Positions 1-6,850 of a DNA stretch of 12,448 nt are shown piece by piece; position 1 is the stretch's first letter, and each line of letters starts with the position of its first letter. The stretch lies in assembly GCA_937904535.1 (NCBI GenBank), contig CALELC010000246.1, positions 1-12,448 on the forward strand, given 5' to 3'. Under the pieces are notes generated by a model. The model saw only the letters and a list, made by a program, of their open reading frames with translations, had not been told where the DNA came from and made no database searches. Source of the DNA: an uncultured Planctomycetaceae bacterium. GTDB taxonomy: Bacteria; Planctomycetota; Planctomycetia; Pirellulales; Pirellulaceae. Made by a program: the position numbers and the translations under genes.

Positions 1-176
1 CCGCCAATGAACGAGCCGCTCACACGCATCTGGAGCGTCGTACTCGCGTGCGGCTGCACAACATGCAGAAAGTTCATAAGCGGCATCGTCAGCAAAAGGG
101 AAACTCTACAACCGCGCTGACCGACACGACCTCGCAGCAACACACCGCCAGGGAGCGATCGTCGCGGTTCCGCTGA
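1..176 (+). CDS. 3' end of an unrecognised gene (partial, very basic C-terminus)
   Basis: An open frame (codons starting at position 3) enters from the left edge and ends at TGA 174-176, giving 57 residues. The peptide is rich in Arg, Lys, His, Gln and Thr (for example RRTRVRLHNMQKVHKRHRQQ) and shows no motif I recognise. The codons look plausible for this genome, and no other frame in this stretch stays open as long. It could be the positively charged cytoplasmic or disordered tail of a longer protein that begins outside the window. With so little visible, chance openness cannot be excluded and no function is proposed. Confidence 0.35.
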   Translation, partial: ANERAAHTHLERRTRVRLHNMQKVHKRHRQQKGNSTTALTDTTSQQHTARERSSRFR

Positions 177-224
177 TAAGTATAGGTCACGACCGCCGAA
201 CTAACACGATCGAACGGAAGCGTG

Positions 225-248
225 CCAGCCGACGCGGATCGCGGCTGG
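225..248. repeat. Inverted repeat, possible hairpin after the left-edge gene
   Basis: CCAGCCG at 225-231 is the exact reverse complement of CGGCTGG at 242-248, leaving a 10-nt loop. It lies about 50 bp after the TGA at 174-176. No T-run follows on the + strand, so a role as an intrinsic terminator is weakly supported. Confidence 0.3.
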
Positions 249-278
249 TAAGGGCCAGGCATGCAGCGAGCGCCAATC

Positions 279-300
279 CTTCCCAGGCATCACTGGGAGG
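279..300. repeat. Inverted repeat upstream of the S49 lipoprotein gene
   Basis: CTTCCCAG (279-286) pairs with CTGGGAGG (293-300) over 8 bp, with one G-U pair and a 6-nt loop GCATCA. It is about 130 bp before the ATG at 434. It could be leader structure of that gene or the end of the upstream transcript. The rest of 177-433 shows nothing else I can name. Confidence 0.3.
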
Positions 301-433
301 ACAGAGAGGTCGTGCCTGCCCTTTGCAGTTGCCGAGCTTCGTAAGGATGCGAAGAGGAGATCACCGGGACGTGATGGTTGCCGCGCGCTATCGATCAGGG
401 CTGCGAACTCTTTGCCCTCAACCGAAGGACGGA

Positions 434-1441
434 ATGTCGTGGCGCGCGGGGGTGACGCTGTTGCTGGTGTTTGCGGTCGGCTGCAAATCGCTGGGGCCGA
501 TCGATGTCCGCACGCGGGTAAGTGTTGATCCTCAGCCGGTAGCGGACATCACACCGATCGTTGAAATGCCACTGACCGGGTGCGCAGGCTGCGGCACTAA
601 AGTGGCGATCATTGACGTTGATGGGGTGTTGGTCAATGAAAACCAGACCGGCTTGATGTCGGCTGGCAACAATCCGATCGATAGTTTTCGCGCTAAGCTC
701 GACTACGCTGCCGGCCGCAAGGACATCGCAGCGCTGGTGCTGCGCATTCATTCACCCGGCGGTGGTGTGACCGCTTGCGATATCATGCACCGCGACCTGC
801 AGCGTTTTCGCGCGGTTACCGGTCGCCCGGTGGTGGCGTGTCTGATGGATGTTGCCGCCGGTGGTGCCTATCACCTCGCGACAGCCGCGGATGAGATCGT
901 CGCTCATCCCACGACGGTGACTGGCGGCCTCGGCGTGATCCTCAACCTCTATAACCTGGAGGATCTGTTGGCGCAGTTCAATATTGTTGGAGTGAGTATC
1001 AAATCAGGCTCGCAAGTCGATATGGGCTCGCCGCTACGAATGATCCCCACGCAGTCACGCGAGCTGCTCCAGCAAATGGCCGACGGTTTTCAAGAGCGTT
1101 TTCGCGATTCGATTATCCAGGCGCGCGGGGCCGGACTAACCGGTGACGAAGAGTTCTGGGACGGCCGCGTGCTCACCGCGCAGCAGGCGCTGTCCTTTGG
1201 GTTGATCGATTCGATCGGATACTTAGACGACGCTTTGCAAGTCGCGGCTTGGCACTCGGGAGCAGCCCCGGGCAACGTCGTGATGCTGCATCCCTGCCGC
1301 CAACCCGTGCAATCGATCTACACCGTCACACCGAACCGGCCGATCCAGGGCGATTTGATGCCGCTGGATGTCCCTGGTCTCAGCCGGGCCAAGCTGCCAA
1401 CCTTCTTGTATATGTGGCAGCCGGATCCCTCGCTGCGTTAG
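434..1441 (+). CDS. S49 (SppA/signal peptide peptidase A)-fold lipoprotein, probably catalytically inactive
   Basis: This 335-residue protein has a lipoprotein signal peptide with lipobox AVGC (Cys17). The ATG at 434 was chosen because GAAGGA lies 4 nt upstream and the signal peptide begins there; in-frame TTG and ATG codons further upstream would put a basic, non-signal segment in front. Residues ~56-270 match the S49 peptidase fold: a VAIIDVDGVL strand, the SPGGG oxyanion-side motif (107-111), AADEIVAHP (151-159) and TGGLGVI (163-169). In active SppA proteins the catalytic Ser sits in AASGGYY and the catalytic Lys in IKSGxxKD. Here these read AAGGAY (Gly143) and IKSGSQVD (Val195), so both appear lost. 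A CAGC pair (Cys50, Cys53) precedes the domain. The gene stands alone on the + strand and converges on the next gene. The fold is confident; the inactivity is inferred from alignment by eye. Confidence 0.85.
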   Translation: MSWRAGVTLLLVFAVGCKSLGPIDVRTRVSVDPQPVADITPIVEMPLTGCAGCGTKVAIIDVDGVLVNENQTGLMSAGNNPIDSFRAKLDYAAGRKDIAALVLRIHSPGGGVTACDIMHRDLQRFRAVTGRPVVACLMDVAAGGAYHLATAADEIVAHPTTVTGGLGVILNLYNLEDLLAQFNIVGVSIKSGSQVDMGSPLRMIPTQSRELLQQMADGFQERFRDSIIQARGAGLTGDEEFWDGRVLTAQQALSFGLIDSIGYLDDALQVAAWHSGAAPGNVVMLHPCRQPVQSIYTVTPNRPIQGDLMPLDVPGLSRAKLPTFLYMWQPDPSLR

Positions 1442-1537
1442 CAGCCAGTAAGCACCGAGACAATTTCGGCGATGGACCATCCGCTGCGGGACAAGGCGTC
1501 GCGGGTAAAGAAGCGTGTAGTCGGACCAGTCCAGCCA

Positions 1538-1583
1538 ACACGCAAGTTTGCTGGATTGCAAGTCGCGAACGGTCTTTGCGTGT
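1538..1583. repeat. Inverted repeat between convergent genes
   Basis: ACACGCAA (1538-1545) and TTGCGTGT (1576-1583) are exact reverse complements separated by 30 nt. A smaller TTGC/GCAA pair (1548-1551/1558-1561) lies inside. The element sits between two convergent stop codons, where a shared terminator would be expected, but it has no T-run. Otherwise 1442-1626 holds nothing I recognise. Confidence 0.2.
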
Positions 1584-1626
1584 AGCCGATTCGAAGCGCA
1601 GTCCCACACTCACGATTCACATCCAG

Positions 1627-2724
1627 TTAGCCGCGACGCAGCGAAGCAAAAAATGCTTCAGGATCGTCAAATTCACGCGTCTTTTCTTCGTCGTGTCGAG
1701 CTTTGCCGCGGTTGGATCGCTGCCGTTCTTGACCGGGAAGGTAGGTCGCTACCAATACATGCGAATCGTCAATCTTGAAGATTTCGGCCGTACACCACAG
1801 TCCATGTTCTGGAACCAGCATCGCGAACCGATAGCCCGATGTGCCACTGCGTTCGACCGGTTGAACATCGCGGAGCGAGGTGTTCATCTTCATACCTTGC
1901 ACGATCAACTCGATCGTGAAGGACTGGCCGGGTTCTGCGACGCGCTTGCCAGCCAATGAAAACTCGGAGTTGGTTGTCCGGTGGTAGATATTCTTGCTGT
2001 TAGGTTGATCGCCGTTGGGTCCTGGAGCCAGACGTCCCGGAGCATCGACTGACCAACCCAGCACCGTCATGGTGGTTTTTGACTGGGGGCGCCCTGCGAG
2101 CACCAACCCGATGGCGACGAGCAATACCGCCAGGCCGACCACACCACCGATTAATCCGGCGACTCCCAGCAGCAGTTTCTTGAGAATCCGGCTGCCGCCG
2201 GAGGCTGGTTGCCGCGCCGGGGCGGGAGCCGCATAGACGGCGCGTGGGGCATTGGCCGCAGGAAACGAGGCGGCCGCTTTGGGACGTTTGCCGAACTTGC
2301 TGAACCAGCCCGCTTTCTTGGCCGGTGGGCCTCCGGGCAGCGGCGCCAGACTGCGGGGCAGCGTGGGCGTGCCAGTTCCTGCAGTCGGAAAATCGGTCCA
2401 GTCCGCGGGGCCGGCTGCCGGTGCCGCCGCGCGGACGGGCCGCCTAGCCGTGGCTGCGGGAGCGGCGGTTCGCTTAACCGAAGCGGCGGCCGAGCGTGCC
2501 GCGACCGGCTTGGCACCAGCGGGCTTGGCAGCTGCTGCCGGTTGGCGGGCCGCGGGACGAGCTGGGACTGGGGAGGCCGCCGTGGCACCAGCCGCTAGCG
2601 GCGTCTTCACGCGCATCCGCTGACCGCACTTGGGACAGGTGAGCTGAGATTCAGCCGCCCGTGGGAAGAACTTCATCACGACGGCGCACTGCGTGCATCG
2701 AACCTTGAATACTTGTTCGCTCAT
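1627..2724 (-). CDS. Zinc-ribbon, Ala/Pro-rich, single-pass membrane protein of unknown function
   Basis: The 365-residue protein has four parts. Residues 10-33 hold two CxxC knuckles (Cys10/Cys13 and Cys30/Cys33), a small zinc ribbon like those that open many planctomycete proteins. Residues ~41-180 are low complexity, dominated by Ala, Pro, Lys and Arg, and end in basic stretches (KKAGWFSKFGKRPK). Residues ~184-210 form one hydrophobic membrane helix. Residues ~211-365 form a folded-looking domain of mixed strands that I cannot assign. The positive residues before the helix suggest a cytoplasmic zinc ribbon and an exported C-terminal domain. The ATG at 2724 was preferred because the zinc ribbon begins right after it; an in-frame GTG at 2751 adds nine residues and cannot be excluded, since AAGGA lies about 15 nt before the ATG. 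A promoter-like sequence lies about 150 bp upstream. The function is unknown. Confidence 0.8.
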   Translation of the reverse strand: MSEQVFKVRCTQCAVVMKFFPRAAESQLTCPKCGQRMRVKTPLAAGATAASPVPARPAARQPAAAAKPAGAKPVAARSAAASVKRTAAPAATARRPVRAAAPAAGPADWTDFPTAGTGTPTLPRSLAPLPGGPPAKKAGWFSKFGKRPKAAASFPAANAPRAVYAAPAPARQPASGGSRILKKLLLGVAGLIGGVVGLAVLLVAIGLVLAGRPQSKTTMTVLGWSVDAPGRLAPGPNGDQPNSKNIYHRTTNSEFSLAGKRVAEPGQSFTIELIVQGMKMNTSLRDVQPVERSGTSGYRFAMLVPEHGLWCTAEIFKIDDSHVLVATYLPGQERQRSNRGKARHDEEKTREFDDPEAFFASLRRG

Positions 2725-2812
2725 CTCAGCTTTGGGAAGTCCTTGCCACACGCGAAGCGGGCGGGGCGGTGGAGCAGAATGCCTTGGAACGGCTGCTCAC
2801 GGAAACTCAGCG

Positions 2813-2848
2813 GCCTGCACCGATGCAGGCGGGGCACCTGGACCCCGC
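2813..2848 (-). promoter_or_regulatory. Two overlapping hairpins in the probable 5' leader of the zinc-ribbon gene
   Basis: GCCTGCA (2813-2819) pairs with TGCAGGC (2824-2830) around a CCGA loop, a perfect 7-bp stem. GCGGGG (2829-2834) pairs with CCCCGC (2843-2848) around an 8-nt loop. The stems share positions 2829-2830, so they cannot both form completely. If the promoter at 2872-2900 is real, both lie in the untranslated leader. No known riboswitch consensus was recognised. Confidence 0.35.
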
Positions 2849-2871
2849 GAGTGTCAGGCAGGGGGAGGTCG

Positions 2872-2900
2872 AGCATAACCCGCGGCGCTGCTGAGTTCAA
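2872..2900 (-). promoter_or_regulatory. Sigma70-like promoter candidate for the zinc-ribbon gene
   Basis: Read on the minus strand, TTGAAC (2900-2895) is followed after exactly 17 nt by TATGCT (2877-2872). Each matches four of six positions of the TTGACA and TATAAT consensus. Transcription would start near 2865 and give a leader of about 140 nt. Single matches of this quality occur by chance, so this is only a candidate. Confidence 0.4.
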
Positions 2901-2945
2901 GCGTTTAGCCTGTCGGGTCCCAACGAAAGCGGTCACATCGACTGG

Positions 2946-2972
2946 CCCGGCGCGACCAATGGCCGCGCCGGG
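2946..2972 (-). terminator. Strong GC-rich hairpin just after the ceramidase-like gene
   Basis: CCCGGCGCG (2946-2954) and CGCGCCGGG (2964-2972) form a perfect 9-bp stem with a 9-nt loop. It begins 22 nt beyond the end of the ceramidase-like gene at 2995. No U-rich tract follows on the minus strand, so it may be a weak or factor-assisted terminator, or an mRNA 3'-end stabiliser. Confidence 0.45.
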
Positions 2973-2994
2973 AAGACGTGAAGCAGCACGCTGA

Positions 2995-5136
2995 CTAGCG
3001 CTCGACAGCTAGCTCGCTGGGGTCAACGGCGCGAGGAAACACTGCGATTTCATCGAGTTTTCCTTCCCAGTTGAACCCGCCGGCGCTGGAACCGCCGAAG
3101 AACAGCTCATCGGCCCACTGAGGCGCAGCCGCATCAACGGCGACTTCGATTTCAGGTTCCGCTTTGCCGTTGAGATACACACGAACCGCCGATTCGTCAC
3201 GAACCAACAACACATGGTTCCAGGTCCAGCGTTCCAGCTCCGTCTGACCACCGACGGCTGGTTGCGAACCGAGTTGCAGGATCAATTTGCCGGTGTGCGC
3301 GCTGGTGCCACCGACACCGAGTTGCTCGGCCGCATCGGGACGCCCGAAGTCATTGCCGCGACTGTACAGCCAGCCTGCAACTTCACGACCGTCGTTCGGC
3401 ATGCCGTTCCAGATCCAGAGCGACACGCTGTAGGTTGCCGGCAAGTCACCGAGCCGAGCACGCATCCGTCCGCCTGCGAAATGGGCCGCGCGGTTGACTT
3501 GGCCCTCAAGATTGAACTGCTGCGACTCAGCACCTTCTAAGAAGAACACCACTCCTGGTTCATAAAAACCGTCGCGGCTGCTGACCTGGTCGCGCGCACG
3601 GGGGCCACTCATTTCATCCAGCCGCCAATAGGCCAGCGGCTTCGCTGCCACAATTTTCTCGGCCGCGGGGCCTTCGCTACTGCGGTAGGTGCGACGAGCT
3701 TTCTCGGCAACTTGCTCCAGCAACCGCAGTGCGGCTTCTGTGATTTTGGGTTCAGCTGTGACTTCGAGGCCTGCTGAACGCGCCGGCCAAGTGTTGTAGC
3801 CACCGAGCACATGCTGCTCCGGCGGTGGGATATAACCGTCGCCACCGTTGGCCAGTTCGATCACCATCGTCTGCTCCAGCGGACTTTGCAGCTTGAGCTT
3901 GAGCCCGGTCAGTGCGTAGGTTTCCGTCGGCGTCGTCGCGATGGCGATCTCGCCGATTCGAATCGCTTGCACCACCACTTCGGTTGATTGCATCTCATGC
4001 AAGTAAATCTGCTCGCGGGCATAGACCTCTTCGAGCGTTTGCGGCAGACGATCTCCTACCGCATCCATGATTTGCTGTGACCACTGCAACAACTGCTTGT
4101 TGGGAACGCGATAGTTGAGCGGCAACCGCGATTCGGCCATCTTGAGCGTCTCGGGCTGCTTGAACTCGATCGATGCGTAGGCGTCCATGGCTAACTGAAT
4201 CAGGCCTTGCGAATAAGCATCGATCGTGATCGTGTCGAACTCGGCGGGCGTCGTCTGAGTGTAGTCTTTGCGCCAGATATCACCGCTGCAGCCGTGCGAC
4301 ATGATCCCGACCACGGGATGCTTGCCAGCGGGCGAGTCGCTGCTCAGGCGAGCCGCCAAACCATCGGAGAACAGGCCATAGTAGTCAGCGCTGATCGGCG
4401 GAACACCGCTGAAATAATGCATCGATAGGTTCGCCAGCACGGCGATTTTGTGTCCTTCCAGCGACTCGATGGCCAGTAACGACAGATCAGGATCTTCGGG
4501 ACCCGACGGCCCGGTGACGTCGTCCCACACTTGTGCGGCGTGCATGTTGGCCCGCACGGTCGGATTACCAAACGGATCTTCACCGAGACGATCAGGGCGG
4601 CGAATCCACCGCCGGATCGCCATGTAGTGCTCGGCGTTGACGGCTGCCCAACCAACCCGCGCTGGCTCTAGGTGAGACTGAGCTTCTTCGATCGCCTGGG
4701 TCAGTTTGATTCGCAGGTACGCTCGGTACTCGGGATCGGCGTCGGTTCCCAAACACGACATCGCTGCCGGTGCGGTATGGGTGTGCGTGGCGGAGATGGT
4801 GATGCGATCGGCAGCGATGCCTGTCCGCTGCGACGCCATCGCCTTGGCTTCGTCCAACAGGTCTCGCGGCAGCATGCAGCTATCGACCACCACGACCGCA
4901 ACCTGCACGTCGTCCTGGGCCATCACGATCGCCCGTGCGTTGACCGGCGTATCGATTTGAGTGGCGTCGCGCGAAGTCATGCCACCGTTGACTGCGATCG
5001 GGAATCGAGTCGGACTGACGTCGACCACAGCGGCTCCCGCTCGAAACTCGGCCGCCTCGGCGGGACTACTTTGCGCCGTCGCCGTCGCCACCGCGACGCA
5101 CAACATCGAGAGACAGAAACGCGGTCTCAGATTCAT
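2995..5136 (-). CDS. Exported neutral/alkaline ceramidase-like protein with C-terminal LamG domain
   Basis: The 713-residue protein starts with a signal peptide (hydrophobic ~10-22, likely cleaved near the Ala-rich stretch ending about residue 29). Residues ~31-420 resemble the neutral/alkaline non-lysosomal ceramidase family: SATHTHTAP (His118, His120) and MHYFSG (His240) match the zinc-ligand motifs, PTET (Glu405) matches the conserved Glu, and ANGGDGYIPPPE (429-440) matches the following loop. The family's nucleophile motif GDVSPN reads SGDIWRKD here (284-291), so the usual Ser is absent and Ser284 lies just before it. True ceramide hydrolysis is therefore doubtful; an amide or ester hydrolase on an unknown envelope substrate is a guess. 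Residues ~497-711 form a LamG/concanavalin-like domain (AYWRLDE, SLWIW, YLNGKAEPEIE, GKLDEIAVFPRAV), probably for carbohydrate binding. The ATG at 5136 was chosen over TTG 5163 because the signal peptide begins there. It lies 137 bp after the sulfatase gene on the same strand, so co-transcription is possible. Confidence 0.85.
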   Translation of the reverse strand: MNLRPRFCLSMLCVAVATATAQSSPAEAAEFRAGAAVVDVSPTRFPIAVNGGMTSRDATQIDTPVNARAIVMAQDDVQVAVVVVDSCMLPRDLLDEAKAMASQRTGIAADRITISATHTHTAPAAMSCLGTDADPEYRAYLRIKLTQAIEEAQSHLEPARVGWAAVNAEHYMAIRRWIRRPDRLGEDPFGNPTVRANMHAAQVWDDVTGPSGPEDPDLSLLAIESLEGHKIAVLANLSMHYFSGVPPISADYYGLFSDGLAARLSSDSPAGKHPVVGIMSHGCSGDIWRKDYTQTTPAEFDTITIDAYSQGLIQLAMDAYASIEFKQPETLKMAESRLPLNYRVPNKQLLQWSQQIMDAVGDRLPQTLEEVYAREQIYLHEMQSTEVVVQAIRIGEIAIATTPTETYALTGLKLKLQSPLEQTMVIELANGGDGYIPPPEQHVLGGYNTWPARSAGLEVTAEPKITEAALRLLEQVAEKARRTYRSSEGPAAEKIVAAKPLAYWRLDEMSGPRARDQVSSRDGFYEPGVVFFLEGAESQQFNLEGQVNRAAHFAGGRMRARLGDLPATYSVSLWIWNGMPNDGREVAGWLYSRGNDFGRPDAAEQLGVGGTSAHTGKLILQLGSQPAVGGQTELERWTWNHVLLVRDESAVRVYLNGKAEPEIEVAVDAAAPQWADELFFGGSSAGGFNWEGKLDEIAVFPRAVDPSELAVER

Positions 5137-5181
5137 TCGGATACACCCGGGTTGTAAGGTCAATCGTTGTTACTCCAGTCG

Positions 5182-5206
5182 CAGCGGACCCGCCATGCCA
5201 CCGCTG
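5182..5206. repeat. Inverted repeat between the sulfatase and ceramidase-like genes
   Basis: CAGCGG (5182-5187) and CCGCTG (5201-5206) are exact reverse complements with a 13-nt loop. The stem is short and has no T-run. It could modulate read-through from the sulfatase gene, or be chance in GC-rich DNA. Confidence 0.2.
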
Positions 5207-5273
5207 TTGGCGCCTATCGTACTCGAATGATCAGCGTCGCTGTGTGGGTGTGTCGAGAACCGAATGTGGCAAA

Positions 5274-6650
5274 TCAGTTCGGCCGATCACCGGCCCGGTA
5301 CTGTTCCAGCAGGTGGACGAGCGTCTGCACTCGCTGCGGCTGCTGAGTTGCCAGGTCGTTTTGCTCATACGGATCTTCAGCGAGGTGGAACAGCTCGAGC
5401 TTTCGCTGCAGGCGATCGGTGATCAGTTTCCAATCGCCATCGCGAACGGCGAATTGGTTAGGAGATCGCCAGTAGAGTGTGCGACTGACTGGCGGATCGG
5501 CTGAACCGCGGAGCAGCGGCCAAACATTGACGCCTTCGAGCCGATGTTCGTCTAGAAGAGGAGCACCGGCTAAGGTTAGCAGCGTCGCAGCCCAGTCGGT
5601 GGCGTGAATGGGGGCAGCAACGATGCGGCCGCCGTCGAGCACACCCGGCCAGTTCACAAACGCTGGCACACGGATTCCGCCTTCATACAACTCGCCCTTC
5701 CACCCGCGCAGCGGCTCGTTGTTACCAAGCGACCGGTGAGCCGCATAGCGGCCGTTGTATTCGGTTGCTGGCGCGGACCAATCTCGTTGGCCACCATTGT
5801 CCGACGAGTAGAGGATCAGCGTGTTCTGTCGCTTGCCGCTGCGTTCTAAGGCATCGACTAGCCGTCCGACTCCATTGTCCAGATGCGTGATCGCCGCCGC
5901 AAAATGACGCCGCCAAACGTCCTCGAAAGTTTCCTCATAACGCGCAATCCAACTCGGTGGCTCGTTGAGCGGCGCATGCGGAGCATGATGAGCGACATAC
6001 AAGAAAAACGGCGTGTCATCTGATGATTCAATCACTCGGATCGCTTCGTCGGTGATCAGATCCGTCACATGGCCCTGTTCTTCGATGAACTGGTCATTGC
6101 GGTGCCAAGTGACATGGTCACCACTCTTATAACGATGAGTGTAAGGATCGATCTGGCCGCGGAGATAGCCATAGGTGGTGTCAAATCCATAGCCCAGTGG
6201 CCGATGTTGTGAGCTCTCGCCGATGTGCCATTTGCCGACGAGATGCGTTTGATAGCCTGCGGCCTGTAAGCCCCGCGGCAGATGGGCGGCGGCGCCTGGC
6301 ATGTGCGTCGTTTCGCCCAGCGGCGCCAGCACGCCGTATCGACTCGGATATCGACCGCTGAGCAACGCCACTCGGGTCGGCGAACAGGTTGCGTAAACGT
6401 AGTACTGTTCTAGCCGCACCCCTTCGGCGGCGAGCCGGTCGAGATGCGGCGTTTGAAGCTGCGGATTGTGATAGCCGATGTCGTTCCAGCCTTGGTCGTC
6501 GGCGAGAATCACGATGATGTTCGGCCGTTTCGTCGGTTCGGCATCAACCGCTTGGATGGCTGTCCCCAAACTTGGAACCGCCTCCTGGGCCAACAATAAA
6601 CCGGGCAGGAGGCCCAGAGCGGCGACGGCGGCGAGAAGCGTTCGCATCAT
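5274..6650 (-). CDS. Exported sulfatase (formylglycine-dependent, S1 family)
   Basis: The 458-residue protein hydrolyses sulfate esters and would act in the periplasm or outside the cell. A signal peptide covers ~1-21 (hydrophobic run ending LLLAQ). The sulfatase domain starts at NIIVILADDQGWNDIGY (44-60), where Asp51 and Asp52 are metal ligands. CSPTR (89-93) is the CxPxR signature, whose Cys89 is converted to formylglycine by a separate maturase. GKWHIG (139-144) supplies Lys140 and His142, HHAPHAPL (221-228) the next His, SSDNGG (282-287) Asp284 and Asn285, and Lys318 the sulfate-binding Lys. All key residues are present, so the enzyme should be active. The length is normal for bacterial arylsulfatase-like members. 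The substrate is not readable from sequence; sulfated polysaccharide is the usual target in marine planctomycetes. The start is ATG 6650, with a second ATG directly following; the SD is weak. It is divergent from the propeller gene and upstream of the ceramidase-like gene. Confidence 0.93.
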   Translation of the reverse strand: MMRTLLAAVAALGLLPGLLLAQEAVPSLGTAIQAVDAEPTKRPNIIVILADDQGWNDIGYHNPQLQTPHLDRLAAEGVRLEQYYVYATCSPTRVALLSGRYPSRYGVLAPLGETTHMPGAAAHLPRGLQAAGYQTHLVGKWHIGESSQHRPLGYGFDTTYGYLRGQIDPYTHRYKSGDHVTWHRNDQFIEEQGHVTDLITDEAIRVIESSDDTPFFLYVAHHAPHAPLNEPPSWIARYEETFEDVWRRHFAAAITHLDNGVGRLVDALERSGKRQNTLILYSSDNGGQRDWSAPATEYNGRYAAHRSLGNNEPLRGWKGELYEGGIRVPAFVNWPGVLDGGRIVAAPIHATDWAATLLTLAGAPLLDEHRLEGVNVWPLLRGSADPPVSRTLYWRSPNQFAVRDGDWKLITDRLQRKLELFHLAEDPYEQNDLATQQPQRVQTLVHLLEQYRAGDRPN

Positions 6651-6709
6651 GATTTCAAACGGTGGAGCAGGGCTGGTGGGAAGTTTCGCGGGGACGCTCG
6701 GTGACCGCG

Positions 6710-6717
6710 AGTATAAC
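6710..6717. promoter_or_regulatory. Overlapping -10-like elements on both strands (bidirectional promoter candidate)
   Basis: TATAAC (6712-6717) on the + strand overlaps TATACT on the minus strand (6715-6710). Each is close to TATAAT and they face the two divergent genes: about 60 bp to the sulfatase start and about 135 bp to the propeller start. I found no good -35 match for either direction. Confidence 0.3.
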
Positions 6718-6850
6718 GCTGTGCCCCCGGGTGAGTGGGTGTGGTACCATGCGAGGCAAGGCCGCGTGGCCGCGCCGCTGGCGAGCGATCCAGCGCCGTT
6801 TAACGACGTTCAACACAGCCCTCGCCTTGCGGGGCAGGATGGGAAGCATC

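Noticed and set aside
323..433. Upstream extension of the S49 gene from TTG 323
   Set aside because: It would place a basic, non-hydrophobic segment before the lipoprotein signal; ATG 434 has a good SD and starts the signal directly.
1249..1959. Open frame of 236 codons on the + strand bridging the S49 gene end and the zinc-ribbon gene
   Set aside because: It overlaps the ends of two convergent supported genes, and its product looks like out-of-frame translation without domains.
2151..2623. Several overlapping open frames on both strands opposite the Ala/Pro-rich linker
   Set aside because: They are Gly/Arg/Ala-rich shadows caused by the extreme GC content of the linker codons.
6756..6830. 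GCAAGGC/GCCTTGC inverted repeat in the divergent region
   Set aside because: Seven bases separated by 61 nt is within what chance gives in this composition, and it matches no operator I know.
6662..6850. Upstream extension of the propeller gene
   Set aside because: The added residues are Arg-rich and precede a clear signal peptide, and the stretch is the promoter region for the divergent sulfatase gene.
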